From NCBI GenBank assembly GCA_035295665.1, contig DATGIQ010000046.1, positions 1 through 34,542 on the forward strand: DNA of 34,542 nt, written 5' to 3'. This DNA is from DATGIQ01 sp035295665 (lineage in GTDB: Bacteria > Planctomycetota > Planctomycetia > Gemmatales > Gemmataceae). The notes under the pieces were generated by a model that saw nothing but the letters and a program-made list of their open reading frames with translations, ran no database searches and was not told the DNA's origin. Every line of letters begins with the position of its first letter. Within the stretch, counting starts at the first letter, position 1. Positions 9,801 to 17,770 of this stretch are shown here, one piece after another. The position numbers and the translations under genes were made by a program.

Positions 9801-9964
9801 AGCAACAGCGGAGTTACTACCGGGCCAATCCGGAGGCGGCGGTCAAGCTCCTGAGTGTGGGTGCGTCGAAACGAACCGAAACACTCGACCCGAGCGAACA
9901 TGCAGCCTGGACGATGATGGCGAACTTGCTCCTCAACCTGGATGAGACGATTACCAAGGAATAA
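6851..9964 (+). CDS. PSCyt1-DUF1549-DUF1553 planctomycete cytochrome protein
   Basis: A 1037-residue secreted protein, a paralogue of the one encoded divergently on the other side of the shared gap. A signal peptide (MKPSLTFLATLICLLLGLPL) ends near residue 25. The PSCyt1 haem motif CFKCH lies at about 43-47 within NNCFKCHGPDEKQRKAGLRL. DUF1549 follows with LTGLPPTLAEVDAFLAD, RYWLDAVRYGDTHG and a second haem motif in CAVCHDHKFDPIT. The middle of about 200 residues is a beta-rich insert (ANPGLRIGGGDTLFAYVYL). DUF1553 forms the C-terminus with TARVIVNRYWEHYFSRGIV, THPELLDWLASEF and RRPRTNTPLQALALMNDEQF. The DUF1501 partner begins 10 bases after the stop, so they form an operon. Paired haem sites suggest redox work outside the cytoplasm. 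Confidence 0.93.
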   Translation: MKPSLTFLATLICLLLGLPLAVRAETGQINFDRDIRPILSNNCFKCHGPDEKQRKAGLRLDRRDGIVAELRSGNRAVVPGKSAESALVARITATEPEERMPPPASGKTLSPEQINLLKRWVEEGAEYKEHWSFVPPRRPELPEVKDAAFVQNPIDRFVLARLEHEGLHPSPPADKTTLIRRVTQDLTGLPPTLAEVDAFLADDSPQAYERLVDRLLASPQYGEHLARYWLDAVRYGDTHGLHFDNERSLWPYRDWVINALNHNLPFDQFTIEQLAGDLLPHPTREQQIATGFNRCNVTSNEGGSIDDELLMRYAVDRTDAVSTVFLGLTLGCAVCHDHKFDPITQKEFYQLYAFFNSAADKAMDGNVLAPPPILKLSTPQQEAKLKSLEDQIHAVQREITDQLARLDYVEPKGGAVASTAKPTGPQEYVWIEDELPPGAKPQGDSPWKFITKEQGPVFSGKRASTRTATGLSQHFFTEANPGLRIGGGDTLFAYVYLDSANPPKTIMLQFNDGTWEHRAFWGEDQIPFGSGSTPGHVSMGPLPETGKWIRLEVKAAKVGLKPESVLNGWAFTQFGGTVYWDKAGIVTRTPQGNGQFDSLAAWEAFERTRKSKTLPKAVQDALKSEPAKRTSEQTKLLRDHFLENIYAGTRPVFEPLHKRMDSLNKERNTLDAAIPAAMVMADLPKPRETFVLLRGAYNKKGEKVNPGTPAVLPPMPKDAAKNRLGLARWLVDRSQPLTARVIVNRYWEHYFSRGIVKTANDFGYQGEWPTHPELLDWLASEFQSTGWDVKHMQKLIVMSSTYRQSSKVTPELLHRDPENALLARGPRFRMDAEMVRDAVLAASGLLVEKLGGPSVKPYQPPGLWEAVGFFGSNTRVFKRDNGDALYRRSVYTFWKRTSPPPSLTLFDAPSRETCTVRRPRTNTPLQALALMNDEQFVEAARHLARRIMVEGGTTPQDRLRYGFRLAVIRGPDASELDTLTKLFEQQRSYYRANPEAAVKLLSVGASKRTETLDPSEHAAWTMMANLLLNLDETITKE

Positions 9965-9974
9965 CCGACCTACC

Positions 9975-11447
9975 ATGGATCCACGACAAGAACACGCCTT
10001 GCTCGAAACGCGCCGCTATTTCCTGGGCCGCTGCGCCGCCGGCATCGGCACCATGGGGTTAGCTTCTCTGCTCGACCCCAAGCTCTTCGGCGCCGCTCCT
10101 GCACCGGTGCAGCCCACGAAGGACTCCTTCGGCATCTTGCCGGCTTTGCACCATCGGCCGACGGCCAAACGGGTGATCTGGCTTTTCATGGCCGATGCGC
10201 CTTCGCAAATCGACCTGTTTGACTATAAGCCGAAGATGCATGATTTCTTTGACAAAGAGCTGCCCGATTCGGTGCGCATGGGCCAGCGGCTGACGACCAT
10301 GACCTCCGGCCAAACCCGCTTCCCGGTAGCGCCATCGCTCTTCCAGTTTCAGCGCCACGGCAAGGCGGGGGCCTGGCTCAGCGAGCTGCTGCCGCACCAC
10401 GGCAAGATCGTGGACGACATCACGATCATCCGGACGCTCCATACCGAGGCGATCAACCACGATCCGGCGATCACGTTCATCCAAACCGGGAGTGAATTGC
10501 CCGGCCGGCCCAGTGCCGGCGCGTGGATTTCGTACGGGATCGGCAGCCCCAACCAAAATCTACCCGCTTATGTGGTTCTCCATTCCTCGTGGAGTGCGAA
10601 ATCGGGAACGCAAGCGCTGTTCGCCCGGCTCTGGGGGTCGGGGTTCCTGCCGACCAAGCATCAAGGAGTCGCCCTCCGTTCGCAGGGCGATCCGGTGTTG
10701 TATTTGTCGGACCCACCCGGCGTGCCCAAAGAGGTTCGCCGCCGGATGCTGGATGGGCTCGCCATGCTCAACCAGAAGCATTACGAGGCGCAGGGCGATC
10801 CCGAGATCCATACCCGCATCGCCCAGTACGAGATGGCTTTTCGGATGCAAACTTCGGTCCCCGAGCTGATCGATATCCGGGGCGAGTCGCAGCAGGTTCT
10901 CGACCTGTATGGCCCAGATGTCCACAAGCCCGGCACCTTTGCCTACAACTGCCTGCTCGCCCGGCGGATGGCGGAGCGCGGCGTGCGCTTCATCCAGGTC
11001 TTCATCCGCGGCTGGGATCATCACAATAATCTGCCGGAGAACATCCGTCTGATGGCCAAGGATGTGGATCAAGCGGCCACGGGGCTGGTCCTCGACCTGA
11101 AGCAGCGCGGCCTGCTCGACGATACCCTGGTCGTCTGGGGTGGCGAATTCGGCCGTACGATCTACAGCCAGGGCACGCTGACCAAGACCAACTATGGCCG
11201 CGACCACCATCCCCGTTGCTTCACCGTCTGGCTGGCCGGCGGCGGCATCAAACGGGGCCTGGTCTACGGGCAAACGGACGACTTCAGCTACAACATTGTC
11301 GAGAACCCCGTGCACGTGCATGACCTCAACGCCACAATCCTGCACTGCCTTGGGATCGATCACAAGCAGCTGACTTATCGCTTCCAGGGCCGGGATTTTC
11401 GCCTTACCGATGTGCATGGCGAGGTGGTGAAGGATATTCTGGTGTGA
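9975..11447 (+). CDS. DUF1501 secreted protein
   Basis: A 490-residue DUF1501 protein and operon partner of the preceding cytochrome protein. The ATG at 9975 is chosen over an upstream in-frame one at 9942 that overlaps the previous gene. A Tat-like signal, TRRYFLGRCAAGIGTMGLAS, sits about 12-31 residues in. Family blocks follow: RVIWLFMADAPSQIDLFDYKP, GRPSAGAWISYGIGSPNQNL, RGWDHHNNLPENI, VVWGGEFGRTIYSQG, GRDHHPRCFTVWLAGGGIK and the terminal LTDVHGEVVKDILV. Compared with the paralogue at 1666-3102, the WDQHSG block is replaced by WDHHNN. The Tat-like signal suggests export in folded form. Substrate unknown. Confidence 0.92.
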   Translation: MDPRQEHALLETRRYFLGRCAAGIGTMGLASLLDPKLFGAAPAPVQPTKDSFGILPALHHRPTAKRVIWLFMADAPSQIDLFDYKPKMHDFFDKELPDSVRMGQRLTTMTSGQTRFPVAPSLFQFQRHGKAGAWLSELLPHHGKIVDDITIIRTLHTEAINHDPAITFIQTGSELPGRPSAGAWISYGIGSPNQNLPAYVVLHSSWSAKSGTQALFARLWGSGFLPTKHQGVALRSQGDPVLYLSDPPGVPKEVRRRMLDGLAMLNQKHYEAQGDPEIHTRIAQYEMAFRMQTSVPELIDIRGESQQVLDLYGPDVHKPGTFAYNCLLARRMAERGVRFIQVFIRGWDHHNNLPENIRLMAKDVDQAATGLVLDLKQRGLLDDTLVVWGGEFGRTIYSQGTLTKTNYGRDHHPRCFTVWLAGGGIKRGLVYGQTDDFSYNIVENPVHVHDLNATILHCLGIDHKQLTYRFQGRDFRLTDVHGEVVKDILV

Positions 11448-11774
11448 TGCAATCCAGTAACCGCGCTCGGTTGCTGTTTGTTTAGCGGCGGTTCGCAGAA
11501 CCGCGTGCGGATGTGCCCCGCACGAAGTCGGCGGAGAGCCGCAGTCGCTGCTCCGAGCCTGTCTTGGCCGCCCGGAAATATTGCTCCACCCACGCAGCTT
11601 CTTTCTGATTTCTTCTTGCTATTCCCTTCTGAATTGACAATGATCATCCAGACTGGCGGACGTCACGGTTACCAAGTTCACAAGGAAAACACGGCGGAGC
11701 GCGGCCAATGTTTGACCGCGAGACCTGGAATGCAGGCTCCGTCGACGGCGGTTACATCAGAGGGAGGGCTTCCC
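11448..11774. other. Gene-free stretch before the LamG gene
   Basis: These 327 bases hold a short stem just after the DUF1501 stop (AACCG/CGGTT, near 11459-11472), the REP-like repeat copy described separately, and a pyrimidine-rich block near 11599-11630. A TTGACA lies near 11634, but no -10 box is found 16-18 bases beyond it. An open frame in phase with the LamG gene crosses the stretch from 11478 but looks non-coding. Confidence 0.4.
11482..11525 (+). repeat. REP-like dispersed repeat, copy 1
   Basis: About 42 bases here match, with about 5 differences, the reverse complement of the palindrome near 17785-17829. This copy contains its own small stem, GCGGTTC/GAACCGC, but lacks the long second arm of the other copy. 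Both copies lie between genes, as repetitive extragenic palindromes do. Confidence 0.5.
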
Positions 11775-12632
11775 ATGGAGCATTTTTGCGCACGGTGTGG
11801 TCAATCTCGGCTCGGAGCGATGCTCGCTTGGTCAGTGTGCCTGACCGCCTTGGGCCTCGCTTTCGTGGTCCCAACAGCCGCCAGGGCGGACATCCATGAC
11901 CAGTTGGTCGTGCATCTCCGGTTCGACGGCGATGTTCAAGATTCCTCCGGGCGCGGTAACAACGGAAGCATCGTGCAGCCCGGGGTGAATTCGCCCTACG
12001 TGCCCGGCGTCATCGGCCAGGCCTATCAGACGACAGGCATGGTCGTGGGTATCGACAATTCTACCAGCAGCTATATCACGCTGGGAAATCCTCCTGACTT
12101 GAACTTCGATGGCAGCAGTGACATCTCGTTCTCGTGGTGGGGCATGTACAATACGAGCGACCAGCACGATGATATCCCGTGGCTTTCCAATAAGGATTGG
12201 AACAGTGGCGGTAACCGCGGCTGGGTGCTCGCCAGCGAGAGCGGAGGCAACGGGTTAAGGTGGAACTTCAGGGCGCGCGGCGAAAACCGTGTGGACATCT
12301 CCGCCCCCTACGCCGGCAGCGGTTGGGATGACGGCAATTGGCATCACTACGTTGTGACAATGACACGCGGCGCTGGCGGTGCGGTAACCGTCTACCAGGA
12401 CAGTGGGGCAGTTTCTTACACGCCGATTAACAGCGCCCTCATCATTGGCTCTACTCTCTTACCGACCAACATCTTCCAGGATGGCACCGGAACGTATACG
12501 GATATCACGGGCGGAGCCAATTTCGACAAGGCTGCAATCGACGACCTAGGGATCTGGCGACGGGCCCTCACCGATGACGAGGTTGCCATGATCTATACCC
12601 TTGGAACGCAGGGCCTATCGGCTCTCGACTAA
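11775..12632 (+). CDS. Secreted LamG (concanavalin A-like) domain protein
   Basis: A 285-residue secreted protein. The start at 11775 is preferred because GGAGGG lies 6 bases upstream and the N-terminus then has a signal peptide (AMLAWSVCLTALGLAFVV followed by an alanine-rich cleavage region ending ARA-D). The mature part is one LamG/jellyroll domain: LVVHLRFDGDVQDSSGRGNNG at its start, NWHHYVVTMTRG in the middle and AAIDDLGIWRRALTDDEVA at its end, all standard LamG family blocks. Such domains bind sugars or proteins at the cell surface. No PEP-CTERM or other anchor is visible at the C-terminus, unlike the HAF protein further on. A strong hairpin follows the stop. Confidence 0.85.
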   Translation: MEHFCARCGQSRLGAMLAWSVCLTALGLAFVVPTAARADIHDQLVVHLRFDGDVQDSSGRGNNGSIVQPGVNSPYVPGVIGQAYQTTGMVVGIDNSTSSYITLGNPPDLNFDGSSDISFSWWGMYNTSDQHDDIPWLSNKDWNSGGNRGWVLASESGGNGLRWNFRARGENRVDISAPYAGSGWDDGNWHHYVVTMTRGAGGAVTVYQDSGAVSYTPINSALIIGSTLLPTNIFQDGTGTYTDITGGANFDKAAIDDLGIWRRALTDDEVAMIYTLGTQGLSALD

Positions 12633-12661
12633 CGTTTCGGCTGTATGGATCTGAACCAGCA

Positions 12662-12692
12662 GAGCGCCGGCGAGAGATTTTCGCCGGCGCTC
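12662..12692 (+). terminator. Stem-loop after the LamG gene
   Basis: A perfect 12-bp stem (12662-12673 with 12681-12692) with loop GAGATTT starts 29 bases after the LamG stop. It has no T-run on the plus strand, so it may act as a terminator or as an RNA-stabilising end. The rest of the gap to 12949 shows nothing I can support; a 92-codon minus-strand frame there overlaps this stem and looks spurious. Confidence 0.55.
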
Positions 12693-12949
12693 CTCAGTAG
12701 TTGCGGGGATGCAGGAACGATCCGGGACAGGGAAAGCTGGCCCTCCCTAGGGGCTAGGTCCGCTATCGACACTTGCTTCGAAAGCGGCCATTCCTCTTGA
12801 TTGCTGGAAACATAGAGGCTCGGCCCACCTGCAACGGGGAGAGAGTCGAGCAGCCACTCGATTGCTGAGTTGAAAGCGACCGGCGCCCCATCCTTTAATC
12901 GGCGCAAGGGCTCGGATCTTTATCGCTGTGCGGGCTTCAATCGCCGCAA

Positions 12950-14917
12950 TTAATCACTTACCTCCGAACAGTGCTTCCCGAGTAGGGCAGGGAAAGCCAG
13001 TGGCAGCGAACCCATCGCTTCGTGATCCACCACAAGAACAAGGAGCATTCGCGCTCGGGAGATGCCGACGTACAGCTCTTCCTTCGAGATGGGCACAGAG
13101 CCTTCGAGGTGGAACAGCACGGCGTCCGCTTCCAGACCCTTAAAATCCCCCACGCGGTAAACCGGCAGCACGCCCGACCCGCGCGCCTCGCCATGCCTCA
13201 CGAAGCGGACCGTTTCCGGTTCCGGAATCCCCTTGTGCCAGTCCTCGCGCTCGAAATGGATAATGATTTCCGACGCCCAGAGCTGCGTCCGGCCGCGCTT
13301 CCAGAGCTTTAGTCCTCCTTCGCGGGTCGTCCACTTCATGGGGGCACGTGCCTGCGGATGGTTCATGACCCGCCGGCGCGTTTGCGGCTGAACCCGAAAA
13401 CTCATCGCGATCTGGCGCACGAGTTCCACGTCATGCTCATTTGGCAGACGCCCTGCACCCAGGGCGGCCAAGCGCGCGGAGACTTCGCTCCGTCCGCCCG
13501 CAGGCGGCGCGAGGCTTTCAGCCGTCCGCAAGGCCAATTCAAACTTGCGCCGTACTTCCGCTTGCCAAAGGTTCTCCTGCACGTCAAACGGTTCCCACAG
13601 TACGGATTGCTCGTGCAGGGGCATGCCCGCGTGGAGGGTGACTAGGGAATTGAGCAGCCCCTTGCCGTAGATCCAGCGAATTGCCTGGGTTATGGCATCC
13701 CGACCTTCGGTTCGTTGGTAAGTGATGAGAAGCACTTCACCGAGATCCCTGAGCTGTTCTTCCGGAGTCGGGGCTTGACGGTGAAGGTGACAGACGAGTT
13801 CGTACACCCTGCCCGCGTTCCGGCAATTCCGCGACAGGTCCAAGCTCGGCTCGGCCAGTGGATACCGGGCACGGAACGGCAAGACCGCCTGAAAATCATC
13901 GTGGAAGATGTAGATCGTCCCGGTCGGTGCGTGCGCAAGCGACGCCTCCACCAGCGTCCACCACTCCTCGCGGAAGTCCTGCCCTTCGTCGACGATGACG
14001 GCATCATAGGGGCCGCAACCAGCAAGGGCGTCAAACGCTTTGTTTAGCGGCGCCGTGTCGGGCTCCTCGTAGTTCGACCAACCCGCCTGCGATGGCTGAA
14101 CGGATTCTCCGGTCAGCTCCGCGACCCATTCGCCGAACGTCCTGACCTGAACGCCTGAGCCACGGGTTAGCTGTCGCGCGTGTTCCGCAAGGAGGGGATT
14201 ATGACAAAGGAAAAGCGTGGGCAGGCCTGCCCTGCTCAGGCGGATGGCTTTTTCCGCCGCTACCAGCGTCTTGCCCGAGCCGGCACACCCCGAGATCCGA
14301 ATCCGCCTGACTCCCCGCAGCCGGCAAATGATGCCGAACTGCTCTGCAGTGAGCCGCTCGACCCGTCGATGAAGCGTTGCCATATGCTCCCGGATGGATG
14401 CCGCGAACTGATCGCTTGCCTCTGGATCATCCGCCTCAATCTGGCTGGAGTGAGCAGGCCGCAGTCGGCGATTCGCTAAAGGGGAAGTCCGCTTCTCGGC
14501 TTGAGCACATCGGGCCTCGGGCCTTTCTTCCTCGAAGTACCACTCCAGGATCGGCATCAGCTGGGCAAGCGATTGGTACACATCAGCCACGGTGACTTTC
14601 TCGCCAAAGCTGTGCGTGCCAACGTTGCCCAGCTTACGGATGGCTGCAGCATACGCGTCGAGGCGGTCCGGGAAATAGCCATCCTTGACAAGCCGTTGCA
14701 GCAAGTTTTCCAAGGGCCGCGTGCCCGGCGCTTCTTCACAGCGGCGCTCGTAGACATCTCGGATGACGTACTCCAGTACCTTGCGGGCGCGGGTCAGCGC
14801 CATCTCGGGATCTTCATCCGCTATGCGGATCGCTCTCTGGACGCCCTCTTTCAGTTCGCGGAACTGGTCGGAAAGCTGCTCCAGACGTTTGAGCAAGACT
14901 TGAAGGGCAGGGTCCAT
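12950..14917 (-). CDS. DUF4145-like domain fused to SF1 (UvrD-like) helicase
   Basis: A 655-residue protein. Residues about 35-130 resemble DUF4145 (ALTRARKVLEYVIRDVYERR, LGNVGTHSFGEKVTVAD), a domain common in restriction-modification proteins. The rest is a superfamily 1 helicase core: Walker A GCAGSGKT at about 210-217, motif II VIVDEGQDF at about 308-316, motif III IYIFHDDFQAV, motif IV LSRNCRN, a DFKGLEADAVLF block and motif VI YVGISRAR near the C-terminus. All ATPase motifs look intact. No nuclease domain is visible. It stands alone, divergent from the HAF gene and convergent with the LamG gene. A role in DNA repair or phage defence is an inference from the domain pairing. Confidence 0.85.
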   Translation of the reverse strand: MDPALQVLLKRLEQLSDQFRELKEGVQRAIRIADEDPEMALTRARKVLEYVIRDVYERRCEEAPGTRPLENLLQRLVKDGYFPDRLDAYAAAIRKLGNVGTHSFGEKVTVADVYQSLAQLMPILEWYFEEERPEARCAQAEKRTSPLANRRLRPAHSSQIEADDPEASDQFAASIREHMATLHRRVERLTAEQFGIICRLRGVRRIRISGCAGSGKTLVAAEKAIRLSRAGLPTLFLCHNPLLAEHARQLTRGSGVQVRTFGEWVAELTGESVQPSQAGWSNYEEPDTAPLNKAFDALAGCGPYDAVIVDEGQDFREEWWTLVEASLAHAPTGTIYIFHDDFQAVLPFRARYPLAEPSLDLSRNCRNAGRVYELVCHLHRQAPTPEEQLRDLGEVLLITYQRTEGRDAITQAIRWIYGKGLLNSLVTLHAGMPLHEQSVLWEPFDVQENLWQAEVRRKFELALRTAESLAPPAGGRSEVSARLAALGAGRLPNEHDVELVRQIAMSFRVQPQTRRRVMNHPQARAPMKWTTREGGLKLWKRGRTQLWASEIIIHFEREDWHKGIPEPETVRFVRHGEARGSGVLPVYRVGDFKGLEADAVLFHLEGSVPISKEELYVGISRARMLLVLVVDHEAMGSLPLAFPALLGKHCSEVSD

Positions 14918-15298
14918 TGGCTCCCCAATCTAGCGCACTCCGGATCTGCTTTCGGGACCCACGAATGGTAACATCAGGCCAGAGCTGTCGCAACTCCCTC
15001 GCGAATGCGCGCGCCGCAAGGGGATGCCTAAAACCTGGCGATAGGCAACGTCAGGCGCCCTCAGAGAATAACTATCTGGGGTTTTGCGCCACAACGGAAA
15101 TCGCGGCAGGGCCGAAAGAATCCAGCGCCGGGTTTCGAAGCTCACGGATGAGCTTGAAAGCCTTCGCCACGGCATTTCTCAGCAAATACGCTTGTGCTTG
15201 ACCAAAGCAGCCGTCATAGTAATCGCTGGTGCCCTAGCTGGAAGAGATTAGCTGCTGCGGTCTGTCCGCAGCCGCTGTCCACCTTGAGGGCCTCATCC
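14918..15298. other. Gene-free divergent region between helicase and HAF gene
   Basis: These 381 bases should hold promoters for both divergent genes; I find no clear box pair. A hairpin with stem GCTGCGG/CCGCAGC and loop TCTGT (15254-15272) sits 26 bases before the HAF start codon and could form in its leader. Short open frames on both strands here look non-coding. Confidence 0.35.
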
Positions 15299-16195
15299 AT
15301 GAAACGCTTTCTCTGTGGCTTGGTGGCTTTGGCGGTATCTGTGGGCGTTACGGAAACGGCGAAAGGCCAGGCGAATTACGTCTACACACCGATTGAGGTG
15401 CCTGGTGTCTTTAACACAATCGCCACCGGTATCAACAACGCCGGCCAAGTTGTTGGCTACTACGTAGTGAACGGCGCTGCTCACGGCTTCCTGCTGAATA
15501 GAGGCGTATTCACGACCGTAGATGTGCCTGGCTTTTTCTCGACGGAGGCCTATGGCATTAATGATATCGGACAGATTGTGGGCTATTGCAGCAATCCGGG
15601 ACCACGGCAAACGGACCAAGGCTTCCTGTTCAGCGGGGGCAGTTTCACCACGGTAAATCGACCTGGAGCCAGCTTTACGCATTTCGGCGGCATCAACAAT
15701 TTGGGACAAATCGTGGGAGATTCGGCCAACGGCGGCTTTTTGATGAGCGGGGGGACGTTCACGTCCCTCCCTTTCCCTGGTAGCGGCATCAACAACTTGG
15801 GACAAATCGTGGGTGGCAATTATCTGTTAAGCGGTGGGAACCTGACACAGATAAACGGCGGCGCTGCCGGGATAAATGATTTCAGCCAAATCGTAGGAGG
15901 AGAAGTCAGTACTGGTTTTCTGTTGACCGGAGGCCAATACGTTACGCTCAGCGTGCCCGGCTCGATTCAGACCGTCGCCACAGGAATTAACAACGCCGGT
16001 GAAATCGTGGGCTCCTATCGCGATGCCAACGGCGAGTTTTTTGGCTTTTTTGCCACACCGAATCTTTCTCCACTTCCGGAGCCCTCCACCTTCCTACTCT
16101 TGGGTATCAGCACGCTCGGCGTCATCGCATGGACGCGCCATCGGCGCTCATCGCCCATTCATGGCTCGGAAGACGCTGAGGGCCTCATTGCGTAG
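15299..16195 (+). CDS. HAF-repeat exported protein with PEP-CTERM anchor
   Basis: A 298-residue exported protein. The start at 15299 gives the signal peptide MKRFLCGLVALAVSVGV, with GAGGG about 9 bases upstream. The body is a chain of HAF-family repeats built on GINNxGQIVG, seen at least six times (GINNAGQVVGYY, GINDIGQIVGYC, GINNLGQIVGDS, GINNLGQIVGGN, GINDFSQIVGGE, GINNAGEIVGSY), each followed by a GFLL/SGG strand pair, so it should fold as a beta-propeller-like or solenoid structure. The C-terminus has the PEP-CTERM sorting signal: PEPSTFLLLG, a hydrophobic helix, then TRHRR. In that system an exosortase handles the protein after export. The role is likely cell-surface or extracellular matrix. 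Confidence 0.88.
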   Translation: MKRFLCGLVALAVSVGVTETAKGQANYVYTPIEVPGVFNTIATGINNAGQVVGYYVVNGAAHGFLLNRGVFTTVDVPGFFSTEAYGINDIGQIVGYCSNPGPRQTDQGFLFSGGSFTTVNRPGASFTHFGGINNLGQIVGDSANGGFLMSGGTFTSLPFPGSGINNLGQIVGGNYLLSGGNLTQINGGAAGINDFSQIVGGEVSTGFLLTGGQYVTLSVPGSIQTVATGINNAGEIVGSYRDANGEFFGFFATPNLSPLPEPSTFLLLGISTLGVIAWTRHRRSSPIHGSEDAEGLIA

Positions 16196-16562
16196 GAACA
16201 GATTGCTAGCCCATGGTTCACCGCCGCTCGCGGTACTGTTCGTTGGCAGCAGAATCTCGTAGACCGTGAGCACCACGAAATTGGCTACGCCGAACGCTTG
16301 CCCGCTGATGCCGACGTTCCAGGAATAGGTTGCGAGCCCGTCACCATTCACCGGGAAGCCATAGTTCTGTCTTACCCTAGATTATCACTCGTAGTCGGGA
16401 CTCACCTGCCGAAAGAATAACTAGCAGGGAGGAGACACGCGGCGAAAAGACCTCTTCGGCGAATACACAGCCATCGCTCAGTTCCAGCGTGAGCGATACG
16501 GAGACATCCGTTTGGAGCGACTGGAGCCCCCGCTATGCCGGGGTCCTTCTGAGTGGATGCAA
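16196..16562. other. Gene-free stretch, possible remnant of a secreted protein on minus strand
   Basis: No intact gene. On the minus strand an open frame up to about 16378 reads NYGFPVNGDGLATYSWNV and continues with ISGQAFGVANFVVLTVYEIL. That composition (alternating hydrophobic, Ser/Thr/Asn-rich) looks like a piece of an extracellular beta-rich domain. It has only a GTG start and runs into the HAF gene on the opposite strand, so it may be a decayed fragment or chance. Confidence 0.25.
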
Positions 16563-17735
16563 TTACGTACGCGGCGTTTTCGATGCGATCCCGACCGACG
16601 ACGAGCCCAACTGAACGGTCAGTACCTCCAGCAGCCGATCGATCTCGTCAACGGTGTTGTAGGCATGGGGGCTGATCCGAATCCGGCCGGCGCGCTGATT
16701 GATCACGATCCCCTGCTGCCGGCAATTCCGCACCAGCGCCCGCACATCGGCATCCGGCACGATCAACGATACGATTCCCGATTTGTCTTCCGGCCGGCGA
16801 CTGCTGTAGACTTCAAAACCGACCCGCTCCGCCCCCGCACACAAGTAATCGGTCAGCGCAAGAACCCGTTCGGCCAGCGCGGAGATGCCGAGGCCCAGTA
16901 ACAGTTCCAGGCTCGCTCCCAGGGCCGTGATCCCACCGACGTTCAGCGTGCCGCTCTCCCAGCGACCGGCGTGGGGCTTCAGCCGGAAATCGAGGCGCGA
17001 AAAATCCCGACAGCCCACGACGCTATTCCATCCTACGCCGACGGGGTGAAGCTGATCGACCAGATCGCGGCGGATGTAAAAGATCCCGGCGCCTTCCGGC
17101 CCCAGGAGCCATTTATGGCCATCCGCCGACAGGAAATCGATCGGGGTGCGTTCCACGTCCAGAGGCAGCACGCCCAAACCCTGGATGGCGTCCACAAAAA
17201 AATAGCAGCTCCGTTCGCGGCACAGCGTACCGATGGCATCGAGGTCGTTGCGGAAGCCGCTGGCGTACTCGACAAGGCTCAGGCTGACCAACCGTGTGCG
17301 CGAATCCATGAGTTCGCGAACCGCATCGACGCACAGCCGCCGGTCCCGGCTCGCCAGCAGGCGCACTTCGACGCCCCGACTGGCCAGGTTCATCCAGGGG
17401 TAGATGTTGGAAGGATACTCCTCGGCGGCGGTGATGATGTTGTCGCCGGGCTTCCACGGCAAGCCCTCGGCGACGATCCCGATCCCTTCGCTGGTGTTCT
17501 TGATGAAGGCGATGTCGAGCGCATCGGCGTGAAGGAGTTGTCCGGCAAGGCGGCGAACCGTTTCGATGCGCTGGACCCACTGCGTTTCATGCACGTCGCC
17601 GTTCTCGGCCATGTCGGCGGCCCAGTCCACAAGGGCCTGTTGAGCCCGGCCGCTGATCGGCGCCACGGCGGCATGGTCAAAGAATGCCCAGCGGCGCGTG
17701 ACGGGGAATTCGCTACGCAGCGCGGTCCAATCCAT
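16563..17735 (-). CDS. Class V aminotransferase (cysteine desulfurase-like), PLP enzyme
   Basis: A 390-residue PLP-dependent enzyme of the class V aminotransferase family. The start at 17735 (MDWTALRSEF) is preferred; the frame is open further upstream only through the REP-like repeat. The family blocks are FDHAAVAPISGRA at about 19-31, the phosphate-binding KNTSEGIGIVAEGL about 79-92, the PLP-contacting FVDAIQGLG about 180-188, and SADGHKWLLGPEG with the Schiff-base lysine at about 208. The C-terminal RWESGTLNVGG also fits. An active-site cysteine loop like that of SufS is not evident, so the reaction could be lyase, desulfurase or kynureninase-like; I cannot choose. It lies downstream of ada on the same strand, 111 bases apart. 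Confidence 0.85.
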   Translation of the reverse strand: MDWTALRSEFPVTRRWAFFDHAAVAPISGRAQQALVDWAADMAENGDVHETQWVQRIETVRRLAGQLLHADALDIAFIKNTSEGIGIVAEGLPWKPGDNIITAAEEYPSNIYPWMNLASRGVEVRLLASRDRRLCVDAVRELMDSRTRLVSLSLVEYASGFRNDLDAIGTLCRERSCYFFVDAIQGLGVLPLDVERTPIDFLSADGHKWLLGPEGAGIFYIRRDLVDQLHPVGVGWNSVVGCRDFSRLDFRLKPHAGRWESGTLNVGGITALGASLELLLGLGISALAERVLALTDYLCAGAERVGFEVYSSRRPEDKSGIVSLIVPDADVRALVRNCRQQGIVINQRAGRIRISPHAYNTVDEIDRLLEVLTVQLGSSSVGIASKTPRT

Positions 17736-17770
17736 TGAGGTCCTCACATCGGTTTCCAGAAGTCCGTTTC

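Noticed and set aside
8345..9976. A 543-codon open frame on the minus strand
   Set aside because: It is the antisense of the DUF1553 domain of the cytochrome protein, which has clear family motifs on the plus strand.
12629..12907. A 92-codon minus-strand frame after the LamG gene
   Set aside because: It overlaps the perfect 12-bp hairpin at 12662-12692, has no ribosome site or recognised motif.
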